The notes under the pieces were generated by a model. It ran no database searches. It had not been told where the DNA came from and worked only from the letters and a program-made list of their open reading frames with translations. The translations under genes and the position numbers were made by a program. Source: Eunapius fragilis (Eukaryota; Porifera; Demospongiae; Spongillida; Spongillidae). Taken from it: DNA of 64,000 nt. The stretch lies in the NCBI GenBank assembly GCA_963681505.1, contig OY811982.1:196693-260692 (forward strand), read 5' to 3'. How positions within the stretch are numbered: position 1 is the stretch's first letter; every line of letters starts with the position of its first letter. Positions 43,986 through 57,200 of this stretch are shown in pieces.

Positions 43986-44303
43986 TATTAAAGCACTATT
44001 TTGCTTTCTGAAAGCGAAAAGTTCAATAAAAAGGGGGTAATTATTTTACTGATTTGATGATTGTGATACTGATTGAGATAGATCCGTTGGCGCAAGTGTT
44101 GTATCACCTTGGGCTGGTTAGTTATTATCAAGTATAATAATTTTCCGTACAAATTCAATGTACACAAAAAAGTAAATACGGAATAATCAAACAAAAATCA
44201 TACTTAAGCTTCGGTAAACATTGCTAACAGCTTTAATTGCAAAATGACCAAAATCCTGAATTTCAGGTTTCAATGGACCACTAATTCTGGATGTGATTGC
44301 ATT

Positions 44304-44564
44304 CAAGTAATTAAAGTAATTAACGAGAAAGTTGGTGGAATATACGAATTAGAGGCAAGGTGGTGAAAAAAGGAGGGAACAAGGTTTTGGGAAAAGATAA
44401 ATGAGACAAAAATGCTATATTTTTGATGATTCTGTTACATCTACATGTGCTAAATATAGGATTTATGTCTCACTTTTCTTTTCCCAAAACCTTATACACC
44501 ACCTTGCCTCCAATTCCTATATATCCCACCAACTTTATCGTTAGAGAATGCTTTTCTTTACTTG
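44304..44564. repeat. MITE family 1, diverged two-armed copy
   Basis: Outer ends CAAGTAATTAAAG and CTTTACTTG, then AACGAGAAAGTTGGTGG pairing with CCACCAACTTTATCGTT, and GGCAAGGTGGTG with CACCACCTTGCC. Inner parts include CAAGGTTTTGGGAAAAG and its complement. Confidence 0.75.
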
Positions 44565-44639
44565 TTTTCTCTATTTTTATTTTCGACGATTAATGCGAAT
44601 ACTGGCAAGTGCACCCTCCCCACTTCAATTACCGTCATG

Positions 44640-44770
44640 ACTGACGCCCCCTTTTGTTCGGGATCAGCACTGCACCGAATTCGAACGCAGGAGAACTCTA
44701 AATCGTCGTCTCGATTTTGGAGGTATTCCTCTCGTCGTTTAGCTCCTCTTTTGTTGACGTCATCGAGCAG
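44640..44770 (-). pseudogene. Fragment related to the 15-residue-repeat protein at 57.9 kb
   Basis: Minus-strand text AKRREEYLQNRDDD ... RIRCSADPEQKGASV parallels AEYLQKQDENK ... YKADPEKKKASV at 57960-58070. It shows that this protein belongs to a repeated family. No repeat region follows here. Confidence 0.45.
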
Positions 44771-44877
44771 GCATTTTGTCAAACCAACTTCGCTAGCAAG
44801 ATTCTGGATGGAATAGTTGGATCCAGATGGTCCAATGAGTTATTTATGACTGTGGCTGTCACATCATCAGAAAGCCA

Positions 44878-45068
44878 GGTACACTTGAAGAGCAAATTTC
44901 TCTCCCTACAATGTATGTCAGTAGGATTAGAAGTGTCACGAATACAATGAACCAAATACTATGGCTGTTAGGAATATGTCTGTACACAGCAGCCTAAGAT
45001 ATAGCAAATAGACACCTCACAGTCAGCTACAATACATTACTTCTAATAATGTAATGTAAATTCATCAA
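44878..45068. other. 3' flank of copy 2, truncated
   Basis: GTACACTTGAAGAGCAAATTTCTCTCCCTACAATGTATG is the complement of sequence in the copy 1 and copy 3 3' flanks. Homology runs from the stop codon side to about 44780-44880 and then gives way to other sequence. Confidence 0.6.
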
Positions 45069-47042
45069 TCAATTCTGGTATTCATATTCAGTTTCATTCT
45101 TCACCACTCCTCCATGAGGTACAGTTGGAACCATGTACTCCTGTGCGTCCTCAGTGACCACACCCATCATCATATCATCGGTAACAGAATGCTGATGTGA
45201 TGAAACAATTATAAAAACATCAGAACTGAATTAAAAAGTACTATTCAATTGTGTGTAGACTTGCTAACTAGTGCTATTAATATAAGGTTTGTGAAATATT
45301 GCATTAGTTTACTTGCATGTCTTTATTGTATTTTCGTGGTATAATTGGATTTATTTAAGTGTACATGATCAGAGTAGAGTCAGTAAAAAAGGCCTTCATG
45401 GTACGCCAATTTAATCAATAAATATATCAATTCTAAGTTATTTTCCCCTCACACAGTCATGGTACTATTACTAAGCATGTCCTATATTTAAAATGATCTA
45501 TCTATCCAGACATTCTGAGCACAACAGCCACCGAGTGGCTATGACAATGTATGCAGAAGTACCAAAGACTTCTTTTTTACCACCACTTGTTGTCTAATCT
45601 CATCCGGTTTAGGTGGTACATGTATGTTGGATGTGTCAGCTGCTGACATATCTTGATATCCTGGCATTATCTGCAGAAGCTTTGAGATGGTAGAGGCAAT
45701 CATGGTGAATGATGGTCTATCGTTAGGGTCAGAATCCCAACAATTCAACATCAATGAGTACCTGAAATAGCACAGCTTAAGGTGCATGAAGTGAATATTT
45801 AATTGTGCTAATCTGTGTGCTGTCTGTGAGTGTGTGCGTGTACGTTGTGTGCATATGTGTGTTGTGTGTTTGTATACTAACAGTATATCATAACAAGCTG
45901 CATTTTCAGGCTTCTCCAGTCTCCTCCCTCTCTCTAGAAACTTTGGTAGCTCACTTGAGTCCACACCAGGGTAGGGGATTTTGCCACATGTGAATATCTC
46001 CCAGCATGTCACACCAAATGACCACTGAAGGAATTTAAGCACACACATTAGCAATGCTTACAAATTGGTTTGAAAACTATTTCAGCTCACTACATCAGTC
46101 TTCTCATTGAAGACTCTATCATGAATGCTCTCTGGGGCCAGCCATTTGAATGGTAGTCTCACCCCTGAGGATCCCTTATCCAGTCTGAAGTACCCTGTAC
46201 TGTACACATCTTCTGACAGACCAAAGTCTCCCACTTTAAGTACACCATCTCCATCAATCCTGTACAAACCTCCATCACCACTATTAACATCATACATCAT
46301 CACTCCCTCACATGCAGTTTCTTGCTGCTAGGTCTCTGTGTACAAACCTCTTCTCAGCAAGGTATTCCATCCCCTGTGCTATCTCATAACACATCTTCAT
46401 TAAGAGCTTCTGGGATGTGTGGAGCTGTACAGATACCAATGACACTAACGTTAGATTCACAAATAGACAATCTCACTGTTATTTCATCTGCTGCTTCAGA
46501 GATGATAAGGAAAGACCTGTTTTTCTTGAGGTATGAGAGAAGACTTCCATTAGCCATGAAGGGCATCACCATGGAGGGAGTGTGATTGGCATCAAAGGAC
46601 ACTCCTATCAGGGTCATCACATGTGGGTGGTGGAAGTCTTGCATCTTCAGGATTTCGCCCATCATACTGGAGAGGTCATTCATTGTGAAGAGACCTAAAG
46701 GGGCACTGCATCTGATGAAGGAAGCATTACCACCAATGACTTCACCTTTCAAAGTCTTGACAGCCACCAGTTTAAGTTCATCCAGTGTGTTCACCTGAAG
46801 GAGATGTGCTCTGTACACCACTCCAAATTCACCTTTTACATAGCATAAGGAATGATGTGGGGAAGAACATCACATTAAGAACAGTGTGGGGAGGAATGTC
46901 ACATGAAAGAGAGGGCAGGTTGATGAGTTACCTTCTCCAATGGTATTCAGAACATGGATCTGATTACTGGAGATGATGGTTCCTGTGTACTGACTCAGGA
47001 AATCTGTAGCAGCATGACCACTAGCTGCTGATGATGGGTATC
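45069..47042 (-). CDS. Copy 2 kinase domain and tail (DFG present)
   Basis: Exons (minus): 47042-46932, 46832-46746, 46694-46477, 46424-46312, 46280-46091, 46024-45882, 45761-45581, 45191-45069. All are open and, except the last two, equal in length to copy 1. Motifs: [77 protein letters not shown] and a tail with EYMVP and YEYQN. All residues needed for catalysis are present, unlike copy 1. The donor after exon 24 reads GTTAGT. If transcribed, this module could encode an active kinase, but its ectodomain is interrupted. Confidence 0.8.
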
Positions 47043-47525
47043 CTTGTGTGCAATAGAAAAGTATATACTTTATAATCATGCTGCAACTATATGATCTTAA
47101 CAAGTATTAGCTACAAGGCTACATGTATATAGTTCCATCAGTTGGTAATTTTACATCTTTACTTAGGCAATGTAGTAATGAATCTGCAAGACATCATGCA
47201 CGCTATCAAGAAGCAATTGTATGAAGTCTAGAAATAGCACTATATGAGCGAGCATTGCTTTACAATGGATAAAGGAACTAAGGACAGTGTTGAGGCAACT
47301 GATGAAAGGGCTCATGCAGATCAACTCATAGGTGGATGTAATAAGGGAATAACAGTGCTGAAGAAAAATCAAATATTCAGGCGTCCTGGCTGCGGCCCTT
47401 AATATTGTCCCCTCCGCCCTTCTAAGTTGCACGTGGTGAGCTTTGCAGCTGCTATTATTCGCTATTAGCTTTCAGTAGTCAGCTGCAGCATTATCAATGA
47501 AGAAGAGTACGATGCCATTTTCAGC

Positions 47526-50500
47526 TGTAATGAGTCTATTCACACACACTCGTAATCGTCGTATCCACACTACAATCCAATGAATCACGAGACATGCGCA
47601 TCATACCGATATATTTAATAGTCACGTGATAATAACCACACTACACCTCCCCTCCTAGAATCGAAGTGGAGGTCTGATAGCTGTTCCAGTTCTAGTGCGT
47701 GTCATGATAGGGCTCCTGGTTGGTGCCTGTGGTACAGGTTCTGTCTTGACAGGTTCAGAAAGCTGGTCCTCATCAGGTTCAGAAGGCTGGTCCTCCGTTG
47801 AGGCCTCAGCAGCATCCTCGAGTGAAGGGATTTCTGTGAGGTGAGATCTGTTCCTTCTCAACTGACCTGCAGGGGTTTGCACTAAATATGATCTCGGTGT
47901 GGAGGCGGGTGCTGTGACAGTGCCTGGTATCTTGTCCCCATCTTTTGATACCCATACCTCTGTACCATCCTCCAATGGTGTTTTTGAACGTGTCTGGTGC
48001 CGCTGGTCATAATAGATTGTCTGCTTCTCTTTCAGACACCTGTTTTTCACCTTGAACTCCTTTAGGTAGGGCCATTCTGGAATAAGGACTGTGGTTGTCT
48101 GTGGGATTGTGCTTCGAAGTTTTCTCCCCATCAACAATTCAGATGGAGAGAAATTACACCAAGGCATTGGGGTGGCATTGTAGCTCAGGACTGCTAAAAA
48201 GGGATCTTCGGATCGTCCAAGAAGTTGTTTAGCTGTTTGAACTGCACGTTCTGCCTCTCCATTGCTTTGGGGATAATGAGGACTGCTAGTCACATGCACG
48301 AACCCATACGCCTGGCTAAATTGTTTCATCTCATGTGACTTGTATTGTGGGCCATTGTCACTTATCAACAACTCTGGAATTCCATGTCTAGAAAATACAG
48401 CCTTCATAATGCTGATAATTGCTGATGTAGTTGTTGCTGTTAACTTGATTACTTCTAGGAATCTGGAGAAATAATCTACCAGGACAATATAGGAGTGTCC
48501 TTTGAACTCAAAAAGATCTGACCCGACCTTTTGCCAGGGATAGTCCGGAAGTTGGGATACAATCATGGGCTCTTTATGAGTAGTTGTGGTTCTAGCACAG
48601 ATACGACAGTGTTTCACTAAGGACTCAATTTCTTTAGAAACACCAGGCCACCAAACAGACTGCTGCACCCTTAGTTTACATCTTTGAATTCCAAGGTGCC
48701 CACTATGAATTTTGTCAAGTGTTTCTTTACGGCACGCCCTTGGAACAACGATGCGACTCCCAAACAATAGCAGACCATCTTGTATTGTCAACAATCCTCT
48801 GTGTACCCAGTACGGCTTGGTACCATCCGATATGCAGTGTTTCTCAGGCCAGCCAAATCGGCAATACTTCATGATTTGTACACACTCTGGATCCGAGGCC
48901 TGAAACACACGATAGGTCTGCAGCTTGCCTTCTGTTGCTGGTAAGCATTTGGTCACATTTGACACAAACCCTTCAACCTCATCTTGAAGTGCATTTGAGT
49001 CAGCATCTGGTAATGTCGTTGGTGCACGTGAGAGAGTGTCTGCAGTATACAAGAGTTTCCCTGGAACGTGGACAATGCTGTAGTCGAAACGCATCAGACG
49101 AAGCCGAAAACGAAGAACTCGGGGTGGGAGGTTGTCAAGATGTGTTGAACTCAAGAGTGGCACTAGGGGTTTATGGTCCGTCTCAATGCAAAATCGTTTC
49201 CCAACTAAGTAATCTCTAAATCTTTCACATGCCCATGTGGCCGCAAGTGCTTCTTTCTCAATCTGTGCGTATCTCACTTCGGTTGATGACATAGAACGAG
49301 AAGCAAACGCTACTGGCTTCCATGCATTGGCTTCCATCTGTAGAAGGACAGCTCCGAGACCATGTGAAGAGGCATCCGCTGACACTTTGGTCTCATTTTC
49401 AGGATTGTAAAATGCAAGTACAGCTGGTTTGGTCAGTTCTGTTTTGATATTTGTAAACGATTCAACTTGGTCAGGTCCCCAACACCAGCACCGTTTTGTA
49501 CTAAGTAGCTCTCGTAATGGTTGGCTCAACTCTGCCAGATTTGGTGTAAACTTCCCAAGTTGAGTCACCATTCCCATGAAACGTCTTAGATCAGAGATGT
49601 TTTTTGGTGGAGGCATATCTTTGATTGCTGCAATCTTCTCAGGATCAGGCGAAACACCAGAACTGTCAATAACATGGCCCAGGAAGGTAATTGTACGTTT
49701 GGAGAATAAGCATTTCTCCTTGTTCAATGTTAGACCGGCAGATTGTATACGACTAAGTGTTGTAAGTAGCCTCTTGTCATGTTCTTCTTGAGATTTCCCA
49801 AACACCAGAGTATCATCCATCTGACAAACTATGCCATCCAAGCCACTTAGTACCTTGTTCATGACCTTCTGAAAGTGTTCAGGGGCGCTTGCAATGCCGA
49901 ATGGGAGTTTATTGAAGCAATACCGCCCGAATGGTGTAATGAACGTTGTTAGGAGTCGTGACTCCTCGCTCAGTGGTATTTGCCAAAATCCACTATTAGC
50001 ATCAAGTTTGGAAAACACCTGTGCTCCAGAGAGTGAAGCTAAAGTAACATCCACCTTTGGAAGAGGGTGAACTTCGCGCAGGACACACTCATTCAGTGGT
50101 CTGAGATCTACACAGATCCTTAGACTATCCGTTTTTTTAGGCACAGCAACCATGGCAGCACACCATTCCGTAGGCACGTCGACTTGAGAGATAACACCAG
50201 AAGATTCCATTTTGGTAAGCTCCAACTTAACTTTCTCAAAATAGGGAATAGGGATGTTTCTAGCTGTGTAGACGCAATGGGGAGTTGCATTTGGTTTCAA
50301 CTTAATGTGATATGGTTCATCATAAATACCAAGACCACGGAAGAGGTTTGGGAACTGTCGGTAGATGTTTGTGCTATAGTCGTCAATACTGTTAATTCTG
50401 GACAGTAGTTGCAGGGACTGGATTGCAGGAAGCCCTAGTAGATTCCCCTTCAGTCCTTTTATCACGTACACTGGTTGATGGCAAACACGACCAGAGAATT

Positions 50501-51695
50501 TGAGCTCCATTTGGAGAACTCCTAGAATATGTAGGGGTTCTGCGGAAGGTCCGTACAATGTTTTAGCGCATTTCCTCAGGAGTTGTGTTTTCCCCAAAGA
50601 CTCATACGTTGTTTCTGAAATTGCTGTGACTTCTGCTCCAGTATCAATCTTGAATCTCAGAAGTTTGCCATGTGAGACGACATCAACTGTCCACGTACTT
50701 GTTCCTTCATTACCCAGAGTCCCAAGGAATACTGGACCAGCCGGTTGCACATCTTCTTCGAAGCCAGGAACTGATAGGGCCAGCACTTCTTTGGAGCGAC
50801 AATGAGCACTGAAGTGCCCTTGTTTGCCACAAGAGTGGCAAGCTACACGTCTAGCAGGACAGTTTTCTCGAGTATGAGGACCACGACCACAGTTTCCACA
50901 CCTGGTTCTGCCTATATTGGGCAGATTCACTGTACTGTGTGTATTTGGGCCTCTTACTTGTTCTCTCCGCTGCTGTCCAACCATGTCTACATCAGTTGTT
51001 CCCGGTACTTTCAAGTCACTTCTTAATGACTGCTGTTGTTCTTGAACAGCTTCTTTCTGTCGTGCTGCCCTCTTTGCCTTTTCCAAGGTAAGTTCAGGAT
51101 CTAGCTGCAGGCGTTCGGAGAGTGCACAGTCAAGTAGCCCCACCACAAGTCGGTCGCGTATCATTTCGTCCTTCATTGCCCCGTATTCACAATTTTCGGC
51201 TAGGCTGTAAAGGTCAGAGATGTACTGTTCTACAGACTCTCCGTCTCTTTGCGCCCGCCGGTTAAAGCGCGCTCTTTCAAAAATGATGTTCTTTCGAACT
51301 TTGAAAAAGTCGTTAAATTTTTTTAACACGGCAACGTAACTTCCCCTTTCTTCAGCTGTTACGTTCATAGAAGAAAGAACATTCTCTGCCTCTTCCCCGA
51401 GGCAGTACAGGAGGGTGCAGACTTGCCTTTCCCCCGACTCCCCCGACAGTCCAGAAGCCACGCGAAACTGCTCAAAACGACGTCTCCATTTCCCCCACTC
51501 GTCCGGGGTCTTGAAATCAAACGGCTCAGGCGGTTCTAGGCGAATGTTAGCCATCTCTGTCCGCCGCTGCCACCATGTAATGAGTCTATTCACACACACT
51601 CGTAATCGTCGTATCCACACTACAATCCAATGAATCACGAGACATGCGCATCATACCGATATATTTAATAGTCACGTGATAATAACCACACTACA
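47526..51695 (-). mobile_element. Young, whole-looking Ty3/Gypsy LTR element in intron 18 of copy 2
   Basis: Two 120-bp LTRs (47526-47645 and 51576-51695) read as identical, beginning TGTAATGAG and ending CACACTACA, flanked by TCAGC target duplications (47521-47525 and 51696-51700). One minus-strand frame from the ATG at 51554 to 47655 holds gag, a double Cys knuckle, protease (DTGAEVTAIS), RT, RNase H and integrase in the Ty3/Gypsy order. A purine-rich tract precedes the 3' LTR, and the sequence after the 5' LTR starts TGG, as a primer-binding site should. Short LTRs and a single gag-pol frame recall Mag-like elements. It looks whole and recently inserted. Confidence 0.9.
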
Positions 51696-51960
51696 TCAGC
51701 TTTCTGGAGTATCGTACTTATAGTTACCCCTCTGCATGGCATCATATAAGGACCTAAAGCGAACTCAAGTGTGTGGACTAAGCGGTCGATAGCGGCGTAT
51801 ACTGTACCGCAAAAAGGATAAATAAAGAGGGAAAATCGAATATCTTCAAGTTCCTAGAGGCGTACGTGTAGAAGAAATAGAACGAATCCTTCATTCATGC
51901 CATTCGTCCAAAGTACTTCATGATCAAAACCAACTATTCACAGCTTATGCATTAGTCTTA

Positions 51961-52590
51961 CATACAGTTAGGGAGAGAAGATTTTGGTTAAACCTAAGGA
52001 GCATGACCCATGCACTCTATTTACAATGGTATCCACATGTCTTATAGGAAGACAGTAACTGTGTATTGCTGCAGTCAGGGGATACAAATACCTAGTTACA
52101 AGTACATATCCCGCTCCCCCCAAGCATATGACCTATACACTTTACAATTGTATCCAATCACCAGAAGCTGTTATTCACATCCAATCACATGTCCCTCAGT
52201 ACAGAATATACTATGGACATTGAGATACGTCGGCGTTAAGGTAGGGGGAAAACTATGGTTTTAGGGTTTAGGGTTTAGAGTAACACCCAACACTACACTG
52301 CAGACACTGGAAACACTTCAGACAGTGTATCCTGTACTGAGGGACATGTGATTGGATGTGAATAACAGCTTCTGGTGTTTGGATACCATTGTAAAGTGCA
52401 TAGGTCATATGCTTGGGGGGAGCGGGGTAGGTAACTAGGTATTTGTATCCCCTGACTTCAGCAATAGACAGTTACTGTCTTCCTATAAGACATGTGGAGA
52501 ACAGCCTCTAGTGTTTGGATACCATTGTAAGTAGAGTGCATGGGTTATGCTCATAAGGTTTAACCAAAACCTTCTCTCCCTAACTGTATG
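51961..52590. repeat. Foldback element with telomere-like loop
   Basis: Left arm 51961-52205 and right arm 52331-52590 are near-complementary, for example CATACAGTTAGGGAGAGAAG against CTTCTCTCCCTAACTGTATG. The right arm has an extra short duplicated piece. The loop contains TTTTAGGGTTTAGGGTTTAG at about 52259-52278. It sits in intron 18 of copy 2. Confidence 0.8.
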
Positions 52591-53980
52591 TGTCCGACTG
52601 CATCCGTTCCTCCTTCCCGGCACTCTTCGTTAAACGCATCTCGGCACCTTCGCCACTATCTTACATACAATTCCACATTCAATTTCCCCTAATGTGTCAT
52701 TGGTGCATTTGTCAGCTTCATTAATAACTGATACCTTTCTAAAAATTAATGCATTAACCACTTGAACATCACTTAGACATGAAAATGTGTCCTTGCTTGT
52801 TTACCTCAAGTAAGTGTCATTAATCGCAACTTTCAGGGGAACACACATCCACCCCACATCTGCACATTTGGATTCATTATTACAAAAGAGGTATCCTTTA
52901 TTTTTCATAGTTGACCAGAAGTTTACTTTATGAACAGCCTCAACTATGAAATCACAAGAAGCCAATTTTGTTGTGATGAAGAGATGAAGTCACATGCTTA
53001 GCAAGGTGTAATGGCCACATCGTTACCCAGAACCAGATATGGTAACTAAGGTGATCCTGATACAATCTAGCAACCCTTCTTTTTTTGTGTCATTTGGAAA
53101 TAATTATCCTCCAAACATGCCAATTTTTAGTGATAACAGCCAAACCCCATAGGAATTGTTTGATAAACAGTTCAATGTCATTTAGTTAATGCAAAAATGA
53201 TGCAAATTCCCACAAGGATGTAGATAAATCAAATTGCAAAGTAGGAAAGGTCATGATGGTAATAAAATATTCAGTGCTCAATATCTTCATAACAAAGAGC
53301 TTTGTGGTACACATACATCAACCGAAAGTATGCATGTCTATAAGGAGAATTTATATATATACATATATATAAGCTCATACTGTGTAAAAAAAGTGTGTAA
53401 AAAGTGGGCCCAATTGATGTGAAATAATCCTTCATGAGACACCAAAGTTAATGAAGGTGCCTACAGCATGTGATATATGGCATTTAGATCTACCTACACC
53501 TGCAAATCCTGAAGTAAAGTGTACAGCTCTCGCATATAGAGCCCTCTCAAACTCAGCAGTTCTAGCTGTTCAGCATGCTTTGTAAGACCAAAGCAGAACA
53601 CGTGGGTTAACATACTTCAACAGCCACATCAAATGCCTGCAATGGGTCAGAAGCACATGCTCCATCAATTGGCTTCTAGACCTTTGGCCAGTTCTTGGAA
53701 GCCAAAGTGAATGCTATTTGGCAGGTTAAACCTAACCTTGGTGAGAGCAAATGTCATGACCATTCCCTCTAGTGGCAATCCTCACCATTATACCACAACA
53801 TTGTTGGATATCATATGTGCATTGGTATGCAATGTTGTTATATTGCATACATAACTGTATTGATTCGTTTTGATTAAACAAACTGAACATCTTTAAAATC
53901 TAACCAGCCCAGAGATTGTTTATGAAAGATGGATGCATGATATTTAATTTTTTTGCATTGGTCACAATTATCAAATTCAT
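52591..53980. other. Intron 18 of copy 2, no gene seen
   Basis: A TA-rich run lies at 53351-53371. No protein motif, repeat family or RNA gene recognised. Confidence 0.3.
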
Positions 53981-54045
53981 GACTTACTGCCAAGAGATAA
54001 TATATTCTGTGAAACTATGTATATGACACACTACACAGAAAATAA

Positions 54046-54340
54046 TGCAGATGCACACACACACACATGCACACACATGCACACTGGTGCACACACGAGG
54101 ACACATATGAGCACACACACATGCACACACATGCACACTGGTACACACACATGTGCACACACGAGGACACATATGAGCACACACACATGCACACACATGC
54201 ACACTGGTACACACACATGTGCACACACGAGGACACATATGAGCACACACACATGCACACACATGCACACTGGTACACACACATGTGCACACACGAGGAC
54301 ACATATGAGCACACACACATGCATACATACCTGTGCACAT
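54046..54340. repeat. 66-bp minisatellite of CA-rich units
   Basis: About four units share GGTACACACACATGTGCA, CACGAGGACACATATGAGC and ACACATGCACACACATGC. The 66-bp period keeps all frames open, giving several repetitive ORFs. It lies in intron 18 of copy 2, just after the membrane-span exon, where copy 1 has TG-rich DNA. Confidence 0.85.
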
Positions 54341-54396
54341 ACGATCGCATACATGCATGTGCACCCATGTGCACACACATCGGGTACACCACATAC

Positions 54397-55715
54397 CTCC
54401 CTTGTGCTCCTCAGCTAGTGTCTTCTTCTGCATCAGCAGAATATCCACCTGACTTTTCATCACAGATTCCCTTCTGCAGACCACCAAAGTCATGGCCACA
54501 ATGAGAAGAATAAGGATAACTCCACCCCCTACCACACCTCCTGCAACCACAGCTACTGGAAAATGTGACACAGTACTATTCACAAATGTGATATTGCCGG
54601 GTGTATAGTACAGGGACCTGCCCACTGATATCACTACCTGAGGAGGATAAGGACACATGTACACATAGGTGAATTATAGGGATGATTGGTTGCAATGTCA
54701 TGCAAGGTCATACCATGCCATTGACAGGTGTTTGTCTCTTGTTAGAGGAACCAGTGGACACTGAGGAGAGGTTTTGGGGAGGCTGACAGGATAGGACCTG
54801 ATGGGACATAGAAGAGTGACATGGGCTGGGTGCTAGGTCTGATGAGGTCCCTCACAGTTTCAGTAGTAGTTCCCAGGTCTATTGAACATCTCTCTCCTCC
54901 AACTGTTACCATGACCTCAGTGAGGACATCAACACTCGTGATGTTCATACCCTGACATAACGGGATCACATGATCATCACTTCCATCACTGTTATGGCTA
55001 CAGTGTCTCCTACATTGATTCTGATGATCTTAACTGCACCAATCATCTGGGTGAGATCATCTTTATTGATTGATGTGAAGACAGGATTTGGGACCACTCC
55101 AATCTTCAGAGGGTCTCCAACTGGTCCAGGAGCTCCATCCATCATAATGGTGTAGTTGATACCAGGGAACAGGTACACACCTGGTCCACTGAGATCTGAA
55201 CCCAGGGGTGGGGCATAACACTTGAGAGTGGTGAATGTCTGGTTACATAGAGATTCCTGAGATGGAGGAAGAGGATGGTGGAGAAACATAACATAAGGTA
55301 GTGCCTGTTAGCCATGGTGGTTCATAGCATCATACCTTCATCACTCCATTTGCTATCAACTGGAAGGTAGCCATCTGGGTAACATTGAGGTATGCTCCAG
55401 TGAAGGTCAGAATGATACCTCCACTGAGGAAGAACGAACATCAAGCAATGATCTAACCATGATGTTCATCTGGTTAGGACTTACGCTGGTATGGTCCTAA
55501 CAGGAGACACTGAAGTGTAATTAGGGTTGTTTGTGTATTCAAAGGTGACTCCAGTGTTTTTGGTCACTTCACGGTCAAAGTAGACTGTCACCAAACCAAC
55601 ACCTGTCACATTCACTGCAGATGATGTGCATGTGACCTGTGTAAGTGATGACTGTCTGTATAGAGGTGTACAACAGTGGTCATGGACACATCATGGTGGA
55701 AACCTTCAACTCACA
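54397..55715 (-). CDS. Copy 2 membrane-proximal exons 13-18 and end of exon 12
   Basis: Minus-strand exons encode the end of an IPT (SPKSGPMAGGTNVVIGG), the next IPT (SPVRTIPAGGIILTFTG), the membrane-proximal beta domain, the span (GGGVILILLIVAMTLVVC) and the juxtamembrane helix. All junctions match copy 1. Exon 17 is 21 nt longer and exon 18 is 6 nt longer, both keeping frame. Upstream of about 55900 exon 12 is decayed, and homology stops at about 56035. Confidence 0.75.
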
Positions 55716-56040
55716 ATATGACACACACAGCTCTATTCAGTAGTACTCCTTTCACTCCATTACCAACATTCAGGAGCATTCCTCCAATCACAACATTAGT
55801 ACCTCCTGCCATTGGTCCTGACTTTGGCGACACTGAACTGACTGAAGAGAGTGGCCTCACATGCACGGGGGGCTGGGGGTTAGTTTGTGCTGTTATTTCA
55901 GTAATGATATCATTCTAGATATGATCACACTGTACGTGACATCCCGTTGCATTCCTTCTAGTTACATGTACACACACAACCTTTGTCCGTGGTATGTACC
56001 CATCTGATTGTACCGTAAAGGTAACCAGTCGTGGGTGGGG

Positions 56041-56953
56041 CAGGGGCGGATGCAGGATTTTGGCGAAGGGGGGTTCGACATGAATAATTGATGAGGAGGA
56101 GGGGCGCGCGCGAAGCGCGCGAAAAATTTTGTTGTACGCATTCCAATTTTTCCATAGAGTGTACATGTAAGGGGGCTGGGGATTGGAAACTTAGGCAATC
56201 AACACCAATAAATGAGTGATAGTCCGTTACATTTCTGCCGGCTATTGTAGTCTTATGGATTTAAATGGCTGTGTTGTTACATGCATGCGGTTTCCATTGC
56301 TATTTGAACCACTTAAAATCCATCGCACTCCGGCAGATGACCTACTTCAAGCAGTGAACAGTATAACATTCGTGCGCGAAAAATTTTTTTGCACACACAT
56401 TCCACAGATTGTACATGTAAGGGCATTAGAAACGGAAGCAATCATAACCAATAAATGCGTGCCACTCCATTACGTTCTGGTTTCCAGGCTATTGTGGTTT
56501 TGCGGATTTAAACGGCTCTAGTGTGTTTCGTCGCAGATTTGCATTGTACGCCGGCTTATTTTCTTTGTTAAAATGTATAATTTAAAATTTAAATTTGCAA
56601 TGGTCTTGCAGCAAGGTGCATTCAACCTTGATGGGTACTAATAATTGAGCACGAATCAAAATAACTGCGGAAAGAATTATCGCTCTATATTGACGACCGT
56701 GGGTTAGCATTTTGGAATACATTTACCTTACGTATAAATACCAGCCTACTACGTATCTCACAATTTACAGAACTAAAATATAGTACTAACCAACGAATAA
56801 GCAATAAGAATAAGCTACTTCACGAAGTGCACACCGCAGAAATGCATACCTTACGTGCGACACGTCATATGCTAATTATATACATATTCAGGTTCGAGGG
56901 GGGGGGGGGGGGTCCAGACACCCTGGACCCCCCCCCCCCTGGATCCGCCACTG
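56041..56953. mobile_element. Non-autonomous hAT-like element in copy 2 exon 12
   Basis: Left end CAGGGGCGGATGCAGG and right end CCTGGATCCGCCACTG are similar inverted repeats of the GGCGGATCC family. Two copies of a motif pair (GCGAAAAATTTT ... CATTCCA, and ...GTGCGCGAAAAATTTTTTTG) lie inside. No target duplication is visible and no transposase is seen. Its left edge marks the end of receptor homology. Confidence 0.55.
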
Positions 56954-57029
56954 TGAGTTAGGTTTAACTTCCCGATCTTTAGAAAACCACTGCTGCAAGT
57001 TGAGCTATCGAACGGCCGGCGACCATCTT

Positions 57030-57200
57030 TATAAAGGCTGAACTCAAATTAACTTGGCCCGACTCGAGCTAGGCATACACCCCGAACAAGGCGTATACTG
57101 GCGGAGTACTAGTACGCCTGATTCGAGGCTGTATATGTAACGTTCGAGGCTATACGCTTGGTTCCAAGTTCGAGCTGCGCTAGTTAGGCTCAGCCTTTAG
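57030..57200. repeat. MITE family 2, second copy
   Basis: AAAGGCTGAACTCAAATTAA ... CGACTCGAGCTAGGCATACA pairs with ... AAGTTCGAGCTGCGCTAGTT and AGGCTCAGCCTTTA. It has the same organisation as 29787-29908. A left end of the GGCGGAT family (GCAGGGGCGGATATGG) follows at 57359. Confidence 0.65.

Noticed and set aside
45805-46798. Plus-strand ORFs across copy 2 kinase exons
   Set aside because: Antisense shadows of the minus-strand kinase exons.
53984-54504. Long repetitive ORFs on both strands
   Set aside because: The 66-bp minisatellite keeps frames open; splice-site homology ends the exon at 54397.
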